Shown piece after piece: positions 8,856 through 17,850 of a stretch of 64,000 bases of DNA; the stretch's first letter is position 1; the number at the start of each line of letters is the position of its first letter. The notes beneath the pieces are model-generated. The model had not been told where the DNA came from and did no database searches. It saw only the letters and a program-made list of their open reading frames with translations. The DNA comes from Bacteroidales bacterium. Its GTDB lineage: Bacteria > Bacteroidota > Bacteroidia > Bacteroidales > UBA932. The translations under genes were made by a program, and so were the position numbers. The DNA is taken from the NCBI GenBank assembly GCA_017625725.1, contig JAGAKH010000002.1:62001-126000 (forward strand), read 5' to 3'.

Positions 8856-10022
8856 TCATCTTTTGTGACTGATGAAGCAACGCTGCAGCAGGTCCATTTC
8901 AATAAGTCCGTCGCTTTCCAGAATGCCGGCCAGTTCGGCAACCCTTCTGTAATCTGTCTTGATACTGCAGGCAAGATCTTCCAGCATGATTCCTCTGTTC
9001 TTTCGGATTGTAATCAGTATTTCAGACATCTGCACTATCCTGTCGTCCGGAAGTCTGCTGCCGTATAACGATGTAAGTTCCATGTGGGAAGCACCATTTC
9101 CGGGGAACTGTCTCTCTGGAGAAAGTCTCAGATTATTGATGAAACTGCTCATGTCGGTCAGTGCTTCAGCCTTCTTTTCCCTGATAAGCAGATTGCATCC
9201 TTGTGACATCGTATCGTCAATCCTGCCAGGAAGGGCATAAACATCCCTGTTGTAGGAAAAGGCAAGCCTGGCGGTCATCATACCACCTCCCTTTATCTTT
9301 GATTCGATTAGCAAGGTGGCTTCCGACAGTCCGGCGATTATCCGGTTGCGTCTGAGAAAATGTACCGGAAGGGCTGGAGTTCCCGGGGGATAATCTGTGA
9401 TCAATGCACATCCTGGAGTGGCGGCAATCCTTTCAGCATAACTTCTGTGCCGGTAGGGATATATGTCTTCCGGGCCTGTTGCCATGACTGCAATGGTCGG
9501 CAGACCGTTCTCCAGTGCCGACCGGTGGGCACAAATGTCTGTTCCAAGTGCCAGCCCGCTTATTATGCATGGTTTTTCTTTGCATGCAGCCAGACCTGCG
9601 ACAATCCTTTCGCACCACTCCTTTCCATATGGTGAAATGTCTCGTGTTCCGATTACAGAAATGGGGCGTGAGCGGTTGAATATGTCCTTATGAGGTGATA
9701 CGGATCTGATATACAAGCCTATAGGAGGATCGTCGCAATCTTGCAGAAGCCTTGGGTAGTTTTCATCAGTGTAACCCAGAAAGGTTATGCCCTGCCGTTC
9801 AAGTGCGTGTAGTTCTTCCGCAGCTTCTTCTACCCTTTTCATGCATATTTCCGTTACAAATCGCGAGTGTGTGCCAAGAACCTCAGCCTTTTCCTTGTGG
9901 CTGAGTCTGAAAATCTCCTGTGCAGAACCGAGCTGGGAGATCAGGGTCAGGCCTATTTTGGGCTTGAAGCCGAAAATCCTGTTCAGGGCACAGATATATG
10001 CATTGTCTTCAATGTTCATCAT
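8856..10022 (-). CDS. dprA: DNA-processing protein DprA
   Basis: A 388-residue protein with an N-terminal helix-hairpin-helix/SAM-like region (about 1-75), the DprA Rossmann domain (about 100-300; motifs SVIGTRDISPYG and ISGLALGTDICAH) and a C-terminal winged-helix domain (about 320-388). DprA loads RecA onto incoming single-stranded DNA during natural transformation and protects that DNA. It is conserved in many species with no known competence, so this alone does not prove transformability. The start may be at 10022 or at the next codon (10019). It is downstream of queA but a terminator separates them. Confidence 0.93.
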   Translation of the reverse strand: MMNIEDNAYICALNRIFGFKPKIGLTLISQLGSAQEIFRLSHKEKAEVLGTHSRFVTEICMKRVEEAAEELHALERQGITFLGYTDENYPRLLQDCDDPPIGLYIRSVSPHKDIFNRSRPISVIGTRDISPYGKEWCERIVAGLAACKEKPCIISGLALGTDICAHRSALENGLPTIAVMATGPEDIYPYRHRSYAERIAATPGCALITDYPPGTPALPVHFLRRNRIIAGLSEATLLIESKIKGGGMMTARLAFSYNRDVYALPGRIDDTMSQGCNLLIREKKAEALTDMSSFINNLRLSPERQFPGNGASHMELTSLYGSRLPDDRIVQMSEILITIRKNRGIMLEDLACSIKTDYRRVAELAGILESDGLIEMDLLQRCFISHKR

Positions 10023-10030
10023 GCTGCAAA

Positions 10031-10074
10031 ATAAAACAAAACCGGCTTGAGATCCGTTGTTCTCAAACCGGTTT
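10031..10074 (-). terminator. intrinsic terminator of queA
   Basis: Arms at 10039-10052 and 10061-10074 pair over 14 bases with one mismatch around an 8-base loop. On the minus strand the stem is followed by a T-rich tract (TTTTATTTT). It lies between the queA stop and the dprA start. Confidence 0.75.
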
Positions 10075-10150
10075 GATACAAGTCGACAGTGATGTTTTTC
10101 TTTTTTTGAAGATTATGTCACTTTTTTTATGACTCAATATAAAATTTTCG

Positions 10151-11200
10151 TCAGATAATCAGGAGTGCGTCGCCATAAGGACCGAATTTGTAGTCTTCCT
10201 TCAGAGCGGTTTCATATGCCTTCATGACATTGTCATATCCACCGAATGCGGCAACGGACATCAGCATGGTAGAGCCCGGGCGATGGAAATTGGATACGAT
10301 TGCATCAGGTATGGCGAATCTGTGAGGTGGGAAAATGAACTTGTTGGTCCATCCGTCATATGCATTCACCTCGTCTGTCGTGGTTACATAAGTCTCGAGT
10401 CCTCTTATGACTGTGATGCCCACTGCAAGAACCTTATGCTTTTCTCTTTTTGTCTTGTTTATGATTTCGGCTGCTTCTTCGCTTATGATCAGTCTCTCGG
10501 AGTCCATCTTGTGTTTTGAAAGGTCCTCTACATCAACTTCTCTGAAGTGGCCGATACCCATGTGCAGAGTAATGAAGGCCTTGTTTATGTCCTTGAGGAT
10601 CATTCTGTTGAATAGTTCCCTGCTGAAGTGGAGTCCGGCTGCTGGAGCTGATACAGCACCTTCATGCTTGGCGAAAATAGTCTGGAAATTCTCCTGGTCT
10701 TCAGGCGTCACTTCTTTCTTTACCCAGTCAGGAATAGGCGTCTGTCCGAGTCCGAAAAGAGTCTCCTTGAAGTCTTCGTAGCTTCCGTCATACAGGAAAC
10801 GCAGGGTTCTTCCTCTGGAAGTGGTGTTGTCGATTACTTCGGCTACAAGGCTTTCATCCTCGCCGAAATATAGCTTGTTGCCTATTCTGATCTTCCTTGC
10901 AGGGTCTACTATGACATCCCAAAGTCTCTGCTCCCTGTTCAACTCCCTCAAGAGGAATACTTCTATGTCCGCACCGGTCTTTTCCTTGTTTCCGTAAAGG
11001 CGTGCAGGGAAAACCTTTGTGTCATTAAGTACAAATGTGTCCCCCTTGCCGAAATAGTTTACGATGTCCTTGAATAGTTTGTGTTCTATTTCTCCGGTCG
11101 ATTTGTGAAGCACCATAAGTTTGCATTCATCCCTCCATCTTGGAGGTTCTGAAGCTATCTTGTCTGCCGGCAGATTGAATTGGAATTGTGAGAGTTTCAT
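10151..11200 (-). CDS. queA: S-adenosylmethionine:tRNA ribosyltransferase-isomerase
   Basis: A 349-residue QueA, a normal length for the family. It transfers and isomerises the ribosyl part of SAM onto 7-aminomethyl-7-deazaguanine at tRNA position 34, making epoxyqueuosine. Family features are the N-terminal [35 protein letters not shown], the [10 protein letters not shown] block and the [16 protein letters not shown] block near the end. It stands alone, with the Nudix gene about 160 bp upstream on the same strand and a terminator downstream. No preQ1 riboswitch was recognised in the short upstream region. Confidence 0.95.
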   Translation of the reverse strand: MKLSQFQFNLPADKIASEPPRWRDECKLMVLHKSTGEIEHKLFKDIVNYFGKGDTFVLNDTKVFPARLYGNKEKTGADIEVFLLRELNREQRLWDVIVDPARKIRIGNKLYFGEDESLVAEVIDNTTSRGRTLRFLYDGSYEDFKETLFGLGQTPIPDWVKKEVTPEDQENFQTIFAKHEGAVSAPAAGLHFSRELFNRMILKDINKAFITLHMGIGHFREVDVEDLSKHKMDSERLIISEEAAEIINKTKREKHKVLAVGITVIRGLETYVTTTDEVNAYDGWTNKFIFPPHRFAIPDAIVSNFHRPGSTMLMSVAAFGGYDNVMKAYETALKEDYKFGPYGDALLII

Positions 11201-11360
11201 AATCGTTGTTTATTACCTCAAAATGCAAAATCATAATATTATACGATTATTTTCGGATTTTGTTTCATCGATATGAATAAATATGTAAAAAATAGCGATA
11301 TTCCTGTCATCCCGGTCGATATCTCCAGTTGTGTATGGCGACTGAAGGAAGTCGAAACGT

Positions 11361-11996
11361 CTATTCCAATGACCTGAAGACTTCGCAGATCGAAGGGTAG
11401 GTGTAGAGCAGATAATCCTGAATTCCGGACCTTGGAATCCATGCTGCCTTGGAGATATCTTCCTCTGTCTGAGGCGTAAGTTCACATGGAGAAGTGTATA
11501 GCATGTCGTACCACCATGTGTGCTTGAGATGCCAGATTCCGTCACGCAGATAGCAATGGTCGGTAATGCAGATGAGGTTCTTTAATATGATGTCTTTCAG
11601 ACCTGTTTCTTCCTGAACTTCTCTAAGGGCGGTAACTTCAATATGTTCGCCCGGGTCCTGGTGGCCTTTAGGCAGATCCCACATCCCGTTCCTTCTTATC
11701 ATCAGAACATCTCCTCTTCTGTTTGATACCAGTCCTCCTCCTGCATTTACTTCCTTGAATTCCTTGCAGACCTTTTGATATGTGATGTCAATGTCTGAAG
11801 TCGGAATGAAAATCCTGTGAAGTGCCGGCGATACTTCCATCAGGGCAACGATAGAGTGCAGGTCAGCTGTGTCTCCGGTTTCCAGCCTTATTGCATTGGG
11901 GTCAGCCAATGCCGGGTCATTGTCTTTGCAGATACAAAGACATCTGTCTTCGATGTAGATTCTGCGGATTTGTGATTTTTCTTTGACTGAAAACAT
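11361..11996 (-). CDS. Nudix hydrolase with a novel N-terminal region
   Basis: A 211-residue protein. The Nudix box is complete in the C-terminal half: GHQDPGEHIEVTALREVQEETG (about residues 115-137) fits G-x5-E-x7-R-E-x2-E-E-x-G. Nudix enzymes cleave nucleoside diphosphates linked to another group. The first ~90 residues are not part of the Nudix fold and were not recognised; they may be a substrate-recognition domain. The gene is divergent from pyrE and has its own near-consensus promoter. The substrate cannot be predicted; a link to nucleotide pools is suggested only by the neighbour. Confidence 0.85.
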   Translation of the reverse strand: MFSVKEKSQIRRIYIEDRCLCICKDNDPALADPNAIRLETGDTADLHSIVALMEVSPALHRIFIPTSDIDITYQKVCKEFKEVNAGGGLVSNRRGDVLMIRRNGMWDLPKGHQDPGEHIEVTALREVQEETGLKDIILKNLICITDHCYLRDGIWHLKHTWWYDMLYTSPCELTPQTEEDISKAAWIPRSGIQDYLLYTYPSICEVFRSLE

Positions 11997-12040
11997 GTTG
12001 TTTCTTGGCTGAAAATGAAGATAATCTGATTTGTTTTGGT

Positions 12041-12048
12041 TATATTTG
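12041..12048 (+). promoter_or_regulatory. putative promoter -7 box of pyrE
   Basis: TATATTTG followed by C matches the phylum -7 consensus and would give a leader of about 70 bases before pyrE. No -33 box at the standard spacing was found. Confidence 0.4.
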
Positions 12049-12082
12049 CACGATATGTGTCTTTTAGACTCGGTTTTGTCTG

Positions 12083-12113
12083 CAAATATAGGCAGATCTT
12101 GATAACTAACAAA
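12083..12113 (-). promoter_or_regulatory. promoter of the Nudix gene
   Basis: The minus strand reads TTTG (12110-12113), 19 bp, then TATATTTG (12083-12090): the full Bacteroidota promoter at standard spacing. The leader to the Nudix ATG is about 80 bases. Confidence 0.75.
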
Positions 12114-12124
12114 TTTAATAATAT

Positions 12125-12757
12125 ATGGAATCAGTAGAGAAAACAGTTGCCAAGTCCCTTCTGGACATCAAGGCGGTTTTGCTAAGTCCAGAGAAGCCGT
12201 TTACATGGGCTTCAGGTTGGCTGTCTCCAATTTATTGCGATAATCGCAGAATTCTTTCATATCCTCAGATACGCGAAAATGTTTGCGGCTGGATGGCGGA
12301 AATAATCAGAAACAGGTATCCTGATGTGGAAGTGATAGCAGGCGTGGCGACAGGGGCCATTGCCCATGGATATCTTGTGGCTCATCTTCTTGGAAAGCCT
12401 TTCTGTTATGTACGTCCTAAGCCAAAGGATCATGGTACAGGCTCTCAGATCGAGGGAATTCTTGAAAAAGGAGCGAAGGTAGTTGTTGTTGAAGACCTGA
12501 TTTCTACAGGTATGAGCAGCCTTGCTGCAAAGAATGCTCTTGTGAATGCAGGTGCGGACATTATGGGAATGGTCGCGATTTTCTCATATAACTTCCCTCA
12601 GTCAAGAAAGGCTTTTGAGGATGCCAATGTAGAACTTACCACCCTTTCCAACTATGATGCACTCATTGAAACTGCTCATGAGGTAGGCTATATAAAGGAA
12701 GAGGATATCGAAGTCCTGAAGAACTGGAGATTCTCTCCTTCAACATGGGGAAGATAG
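12125..12757 (+). CDS. pyrE: orotate phosphoribosyltransferase
   Basis: A 210-residue OPRTase that converts orotate and PRPP to OMP in pyrimidine synthesis. The PRPP-binding motif VVVVEDLISTG is at about residues 119-130; the upstream VIAGVATGAIAHG and the FCYVRPKPKDHGTG loop carry the catalytic Lys region. The length is normal. It starts a plus-strand run with the SRPBCC gene 6 bp downstream and the methyltransferase after that. The Nudix gene is divergent. No PyrR-type attenuator was recognised in the leader. Confidence 0.95.
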   Translation: MESVEKTVAKSLLDIKAVLLSPEKPFTWASGWLSPIYCDNRRILSYPQIRENVCGWMAEIIRNRYPDVEVIAGVATGAIAHGYLVAHLLGKPFCYVRPKPKDHGTGSQIEGILEKGAKVVVVEDLISTGMSSLAAKNALVNAGADIMGMVAIFSYNFPQSRKAFEDANVELTTLSNYDALIETAHEVGYIKEEDIEVLKNWRFSPSTWGR

Positions 12758-12763
12758 GAACAC

Positions 12764-13231
12764 ATGGCAGTAGAGATCAATAGCAAGAGAGCAACAGTTT
12801 CAAAGGCTCCATATCAGCTTTATATGGCCTTTGTGGATATGCGTAATTTCGTCCAGTTTCTTCCTGAAGACAAGAAGGCGGATGTCACTGCGGATTACGA
12901 TTCCATACATGCCGTAGTCCAGGGCTTCAATATCGGAGTCAAGGTTGCCGAACGTGTGCCGTATTCAAGGATTGAGTTTGCAGATGACGGAGCTCCGTTC
13001 CAGTTCAGATTGTTCATGCATTTCGATCCGTCTTCTGACCCATATAAGACCGATTTTCAGATAAAGCTTTCGGCTGACCTTAATTTCATGATGAAGACTT
13101 TGTTGGGTTCAAAACTGCAGTCGGCACTTGATAAGGTGGTAGATTCTCTCGTGGCTTTGTCTGAAGGAAGAATGCCGGAAGGTATAGATCCTTCGATGTA
13201 TCCGGAGGGCTTTGATCCGTCCAAACTGTAA
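12764..13231 (+). CDS. SRPBCC (START-like) family protein
   Basis: A 155-residue protein whose strand/helix order and hydrophobic pattern resemble the SRPBCC/polyketide-cyclase fold: an N-terminal strand, helices near APYQLYMAFVDMRNFVQFLP, a central sheet, and a long C-terminal helix (about 105-132). These folds hold hydrophobic ligands. It has no signal peptide and so is probably cytoplasmic. It sits 6 bp after pyrE and 16 bp before the rRNA methyltransferase, so all three are likely cotranscribed. A conserved neighbour of pyrE in this phylum, its role is unknown. Confidence 0.65.
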   Translation: MAVEINSKRATVSKAPYQLYMAFVDMRNFVQFLPEDKKADVTADYDSIHAVVQGFNIGVKVAERVPYSRIEFADDGAPFQFRLFMHFDPSSDPYKTDFQIKLSADLNFMMKTLLGSKLQSALDKVVDSLVALSEGRMPEGIDPSMYPEGFDPSKL

Positions 13232-13247
13232 TGCCGGTGTTTTTCCG

Positions 13248-14639
13248 ATGGTACTGAACGAAGTTTTCAAAGATTATTTGGAAGAGGCGATAGGGAAGGA
13301 TAATTCCCTTGTCGCTTTTTCTGCTTTTGAGAGACCGGCCTCATCTTCCGTAAGGGTCAATCCTTTCAAATCCGGTCCGGTGCCGGAAGGTAGGGAAGTG
13401 CCGTGGAATCGCCATGGCCGTATCCTGGCCCAAAGGCCTGTCTTTACCCTGGATCCGTCATTTCATGGAGGGGCCTACTATGTCCAGGATTCCTCTTCGA
13501 TGTTTGTCGGACATGTGTTCAGGCAGCTTGTGAAGTCTGCTGTCGCTGATTTAGGAAATGAAAGACCTGTCCGCGTCCTTGACCTGTGTGCTGCACCTGG
13601 AGGCAAGACAACTGATCTTGCTGCATCTCTCAGGGAGATGTTCGGCGACAGGTTCGTTTTGGTCTCCAATGAGGTGATGAAGCAGAGGGCAGCGGTTCTT
13701 GCTGATAATGCCGCTCTATGGGGGGATCCTAATGTGGTCGTGACCTCTGATGACCCTCGTGCTTTTGCGCAGCTGGAAAGTTTTTTTGATGTGATAGTGG
13801 CTGATGTGCCATGTTCCGGAGAAGGTATGTTCAGAAAGGATGAAGAGGCTCAGAGACAGTGGTCTGTAGAAAATGTGTCTCTTTGTGAAGCCAGGCAAAA
13901 GAGGATTGTGGCAGATGTGTGGCATGCATTGAAGACAGGAGGCTTGTTCATCTATTCGACATGTACATTCAATCGATATGAGAATGACGGAAATCTGTCT
14001 TGGATGATTGATGAGCTTGGGGCTGCTCCTGTTTTGAAAGACGATATCATTTCCGCCAGCAAAGGTGTGTTGAAGACGGAGTATGGATATAGTCTGGTGC
14101 CTGGTTTTGTAGAAGGAGAAGGACAGTATTGCAGTGCAGTCCGTAAGGTTGTGGAGTGTGCCGGCAGTTGTTCCATGCAGTCTGCAAGACATGGTAAACC
14201 TGTTGCCCGGTTACAGCCTGATCTCCTGCGGGATATGTTTACCGTTGAGATGGCATTCCGGCAGAAAGGTGATCTGATCACTGCTGTTCCTGTGAATATA
14301 TTGCCGGATGTAGAGATCCTGGAAAGGCATCTGCATGTCTTGTCGGCGGGATGTGCGACGGGAACTTTCAAAGGGAAGGATTTTGTCCCTGATGCAGATC
14401 TGGCATTGTGCATAGCTTTCAGGAAAGACTTTTATGAGGTAGCCGAAGTGTCGTCGGATCTGGCTTTGGCCTATCTGCATAAGGATCCGATATGTCTCCC
14501 AGACCATCCTAAGGGATTTGTGCTCATCTCCTATAAAGGCGTCCCTTTGGGCTTTGTCAAGAATCTGGGGAACAGATGCAACAGTCTCCATCCTCAGCAT
14601 CGCAGGATAAGGATGGACGTTGGAACAATAAGTAGATAA
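13248..14639 (+). CDS. rsmF: RsmB/RsmF (NOL1/NOP2/Sun) family rRNA m5C methyltransferase
   Basis: A 463-residue SAM-dependent RNA methyltransferase. Motif I, VLDLCAAPGGKT, is at about residues 109-120. The two cysteines needed for m5C chemistry are in VADVPCSGEGMF (about 183-194) and IYSTCTFNRYEND (about 235-247). The C-terminal ~170 residues fit the RsmF-type extension ending in a PUA-like domain. RsmF methylates 16S rRNA C1407 in E. coli; the exact target here is unproven. A longer frame opens at 13212 inside the SRPBCC gene; the ATG at 13248 matches the family N-terminus (NEVFKDYLEE). Confidence 0.88.
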   Translation: MVLNEVFKDYLEEAIGKDNSLVAFSAFERPASSSVRVNPFKSGPVPEGREVPWNRHGRILAQRPVFTLDPSFHGGAYYVQDSSSMFVGHVFRQLVKSAVADLGNERPVRVLDLCAAPGGKTTDLAASLREMFGDRFVLVSNEVMKQRAAVLADNAALWGDPNVVVTSDDPRAFAQLESFFDVIVADVPCSGEGMFRKDEEAQRQWSVENVSLCEARQKRIVADVWHALKTGGLFIYSTCTFNRYENDGNLSWMIDELGAAPVLKDDIISASKGVLKTEYGYSLVPGFVEGEGQYCSAVRKVVECAGSCSMQSARHGKPVARLQPDLLRDMFTVEMAFRQKGDLITAVPVNILPDVEILERHLHVLSAGCATGTFKGKDFVPDADLALCIAFRKDFYEVAEVSSDLALAYLHKDPICLPDHPKGFVLISYKGVPLGFVKNLGNRCNSLHPQHRRIRMDVGTISR

Positions 14640-14647
14640 ATTCTTAT

Positions 14648-15556
14648 ATGAAACGTTTTGCAATATCTTTGACGCTGATTCTTGCATCATTTGCAGCAAC
14701 AGCACAGACTGATAAGTATAAACAGAGGTACGAACTGCTCGTATCGCAATTCGGATATGCCGGGGTAGGTGTTGAGACGGCTCTGGATAATTGGGAACAG
14801 GCGGATTCTGCAGATTCTGATATGCTGCTGGCAAAATTCCGTTTCTGGCTTGAGAAGTCCGCTACAGTTGCTGTTGAGGCAAGGCCTGGCCAGAAGAAGT
14901 ATCTGGGTAATGAACCGGTTCTGACATTGAAGGACAGTCTCGGAGCAGACGTCAATTATTTTCAGGTAACTCATTATGATGACGAGCTATATGCTAAGGC
15001 CATGAAGTTCATCGACAAGGCGCAGCAATATCATCCGGAAAAGTTGGAGCATCGCTTCGTCAAGGCCAATGCATATATTGCCTATGAAAAGGAGAGCCCT
15101 GATATGGCCCTATCCTACCTTATCGCCCTGATCGTAGAGTTTCAGAATAACAAAGGGGAATGGACTTATGATGGGGATATAATAAGTGATGAACTATTTG
15201 CAGAATATATTCAGGAGTATTGTTATACATTCTTCCTTTTGGGAACGGACTCTTCACGTGAGGCTTTCCGCATGCTTTCGGAGAGGATGCTCAAATACTA
15301 TCCGGAAAACCTTGATTTTGTCAATAATCTAGGGTCATACTATCTTGTAAAAAAAGATTTCAAGACAGCAGGCAAGTATTATGATAAGGTTTTGAAGAAG
15401 CAGCCAGGCAATATGGTTGCCATTCAGAACTCGCTGAGGATGGCAATGGTGGAGAAGAATCATAAGAAAGAGAAGAAATTCCTGAACATGATGATTAAAT
15501 ATGGATCTGATAAAGATCGTATGACAGCAGAAGCCAGACTTAATGCGATGAATTGA
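14648..15556 (+). CDS. exported tetratricopeptide-repeat protein
   Basis: A 302-residue protein with a signal peptide (residues 1-19, cleaving after ATA/AQ). The C-terminal third has TPR-like helical pairs (YYPENLDFVNNLGSYYLVKKDFKTAGKYYDKVLK, split here by its own repeats), and earlier helices around 115-175 look similar. TPR proteins act as docking surfaces, and export suggests a periplasmic role. Its stop codon overlaps the start of the FtsX-type permease by 1 bp (TGATG), so the two are translationally coupled and may work together. Precise function unknown. Confidence 0.7.
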   Translation: MKRFAISLTLILASFAATAQTDKYKQRYELLVSQFGYAGVGVETALDNWEQADSADSDMLLAKFRFWLEKSATVAVEARPGQKKYLGNEPVLTLKDSLGADVNYFQVTHYDDELYAKAMKFIDKAQQYHPEKLEHRFVKANAYIAYEKESPDMALSYLIALIVEFQNNKGEWTYDGDIISDELFAEYIQEYCYTFFLLGTDSSREAFRMLSERMLKYYPENLDFVNNLGSYYLVKKDFKTAGKYYDKVLKKQPGNMVAIQNSLRMAMVEKNHKKEKKFLNMMIKYGSDKDRMTAEARLNAMN

Positions 15557-16740
15557 TGGATGTGTCTTTTTTCATAGCTTCGCGCCTCAGATTCAAAGGC
15601 AAGATCATTACTGCTGCGATCTCCATCAGCTTTCTGGTGATGATCATAGCAGTCGCTGTGTCTTCCGGATTCAGGAATGAGGTGAGAAAGGGGATATCTA
15701 CCTTGAATGGTGATGTGCAGTTGACCTCACCTGACCTGAATGTCCTGAAATCTTCTCCAATAGATGGGAATCCTTCTTATCTGGGTGAAGTCATGGAACT
15801 TGAAGGGGTTGAGTCGGTGATCCCTGCCGTATATAAAGCCGGAATAGTCAAGGAGGACTCTCAGATTCATGGGGTGCTGTTCAAAGGATTACCTCGTGAG
15901 GACATTACTTACATGTCGAAGGATGACTCGACTTTGCTGGCTGTGGCTATCCCGTCACGTCTCGCTGAATTGTCGGGACTGAAGACCGGAGATAAAATGT
16001 TGACATATTTCATAGGAGAGAAGGTCAGACTCAGACAGTTCAATGTCGTGTCAGTCTACGATGAATTGCTGGAAGCTGATAATCGTATGATGGTTTATGC
16101 AGATATGTCTGATCTTCAGCGTCTTGAAGGATGGAATGAGGATGATGTATCAGCCCTGGAGGTTATTGTGTCATCCGATTGCAGAGACGAAGACAGGCTG
16201 CGTGAAATCACGTCAGAAATCGGTTTTATGGCTTCGGTCTATTCAGAGGACAGTGATCGCCCTGTTGTTGCGTATTCTGCGGTGTCCAGATATAGGCAGC
16301 TGTTTGATTGGCTGGATCTTATTGACTTCAATGTCGTGTTTATACTCATCCTGATGACTCTTGTTGCAGGATTCAATATGATTTCAGGTCTGTTGATAAT
16401 GCTCTTTGAGAACATTTCAACGATAGGCCTTCTCAAGTCTTTAGGTATGACGGACCGTGGTATAGCAAAAACATTCCTTTCAAGTTCAGCAGTGCTGATG
16501 TTGAAAGGAATGTTCATAGGTAATCTTACGGCCTTTGCGTTCTGCCTGATTCAGGGGACAACCCATATTCTCAAACTTGACCCAGAAAATTATTTCGTGT
16601 CGTTTGTTCCGGTTCACCTTGATATGGGCTTGATTCTGGCAGCTGATCTGGTTGCTTTCACGGTGATAATGCTTCTGCTTCTCATTCCGTGTCTGTTCAT
16701 TTCCAGAGTTGATCCGTCAGAGACTGTAAGAGTACGCTGA
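15556..16740 (+). CDS. FtsX/LolC-E family ABC transporter permease
   Basis: A 394-residue permease with the MacB/FtsX layout: one N-terminal membrane helix (about 18-40), a large periplasmic domain (about 41-260) and three C-terminal helices (about 262-290, 312-338 and 358-385). The family includes LolC/LolE, which lift lipoproteins from the inner membrane, and MacB- and FtsX-type proteins. The track's first codon is a TTG; the ATG one codon later is preferred and couples with the TPR gene by a 1 bp overlap. No ATPase subunit is adjacent. A second permease of this family lies at 61.4-62.6 kb. Confidence 0.82.
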   Translation: MDVSFFIASRLRFKGKIITAAISISFLVMIIAVAVSSGFRNEVRKGISTLNGDVQLTSPDLNVLKSSPIDGNPSYLGEVMELEGVESVIPAVYKAGIVKEDSQIHGVLFKGLPREDITYMSKDDSTLLAVAIPSRLAELSGLKTGDKMLTYFIGEKVRLRQFNVVSVYDELLEADNRMMVYADMSDLQRLEGWNEDDVSALEVIVSSDCRDEDRLREITSEIGFMASVYSEDSDRPVVAYSAVSRYRQLFDWLDLIDFNVVFILILMTLVAGFNMISGLLIMLFENISTIGLLKSLGMTDRGIAKTFLSSSAVLMLKGMFIGNLTAFAFCLIQGTTHILKLDPENYFVSFVPVHLDMGLILAADLVAFTVIMLLLLIPCLFISRVDPSETVRVR

Positions 16741-16757
16741 CCAGTGCTGGTAATATG

Positions 16758-17828
16758 TCATGACACACTGTTGATTGCGACGAATGCATTGTAGAGCGAC
16801 ATGATCTTCTCTACGTAATCAATTGTCTCGTAGCCTTGGAATTTCCCAAGCTTGACAGAGGGTTCTTCAAGGATTGAATCCTCTCTCATGAGGGGAATGA
16901 TTCCAACTATCTCCTCCCACTTACCCTTATCGACCTGAAGCTTGTTCGCAAGGTTATAGCAATCGATTATACGTCCTTCTCCTGCATTGTATGCTGCCAG
17001 AGTGAATTTTATCAGCTCTTCGTCCTTGATTCCTATCTTTCTGAATATGTTCTGCAGCCTTATCAAGTGTGCTGTGCCGGCCTTGATGCTGCATTCGGGA
17101 TCAAGAAGATCAGTTACTCCATAATAGTTAGCTGTATTAGGCATCATCTGCATCAGTCCCTGAGCTCCACGATATGATTGCGAATTGATGGCAAACTTTG
17201 ACTCCTGATAGATGACAGATGCGAGAAGTCTCCAGTCCCATCCGAGTTTTGCAGCATATTTCCTGATTATTTCATCGTATGGACTGAGGGTCTTGCTTTT
17301 CAGTCCCTTCTCTGCTCTTCTTAGAGGACTGTATGTGTCTTTGTAAACGGATAGGACGGATTCAAAATCCGGTGAAGATGTCTCACAGCTTATCCAATTG
17401 TTGATTTGTCTGAGTTCTGCGTCAGATGATCCGGATACGGCCCACACCGAACTGCCGCTTATCCTTCTGGACAGGAACAGGTCCTGTATGGAATCGTTCT
17501 CATGTGTTATAAGGATGTCTATGCTTCCATTCCTGAGTGAGTCAGCATAGTCCTCGTCTTTGTTTGCAGCCTTGATTTTGATGTTACAGCTGTTGTCTTC
17601 AGCAAATCTCTTGAGTAATTCGTAATGGAATCCGGTCTCAAGACCATTCTGGCCATAAAAACCGTTCCCTAAATCAATGACACAGGTAATCTCCTTTCCT
17701 GCGAATACTTCGCTTGAGCTGGCACCGCTCAGCATTCTTCCTTTTTCGCATAGTGGTGTCACGCATATAACCGTCAATGCAATCACCACATTTCTTAGTC
17801 TTCTTTTTCGTTTCTCTGTAAATTTCAT
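16758..17828 (-). CDS. MltF-like membrane-bound lytic transglycosylase
   Basis: A 356-residue envelope protein. After a signal/anchor segment (about 10-26) come a solute-binding-protein-3-like domain (about 40-165; LETGFHYELLKRFA, GSIDILITHEND) and an SLT lysozyme-like domain (about 190-340) with catalytic Glu in VIYQESKF and the family's GAQGLMQMMPNTANYYG and FTLAAYNAGEG. Such enzymes cut the MurNAc-GlcNAc bond of peptidoglycan, giving 1,6-anhydroMurNAc ends. It lies 22 bp downstream of the putative porin. The release of recyclable muropeptides fits the amino-sugar recycling genes 5 kb away, though the two are not in one operon. Confidence 0.88.
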   Translation of the reverse strand: MKFTEKRKRRLRNVVIALTVICVTPLCEKGRMLSGASSSEVFAGKEITCVIDLGNGFYGQNGLETGFHYELLKRFAEDNSCNIKIKAANKDEDYADSLRNGSIDILITHENDSIQDLFLSRRISGSSVWAVSGSSDAELRQINNWISCETSSPDFESVLSVYKDTYSPLRRAEKGLKSKTLSPYDEIIRKYAAKLGWDWRLLASVIYQESKFAINSQSYRGAQGLMQMMPNTANYYGVTDLLDPECSIKAGTAHLIRLQNIFRKIGIKDEELIKFTLAAYNAGEGRIIDCYNLANKLQVDKGKWEEIVGIIPLMREDSILEEPSVKLGKFQGYETIDYVEKIMSLYNAFVAINSVS

Positions 17829-17850
17829 CCACTAATAATTTATGGCACCG

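Noticed and set aside
16740..16757. Terminator between the permease and MltF genes
   Set aside because: The only inverted repeat (ACCAG/CTGGT) is 5 bp with no T-tract, too weak to call.
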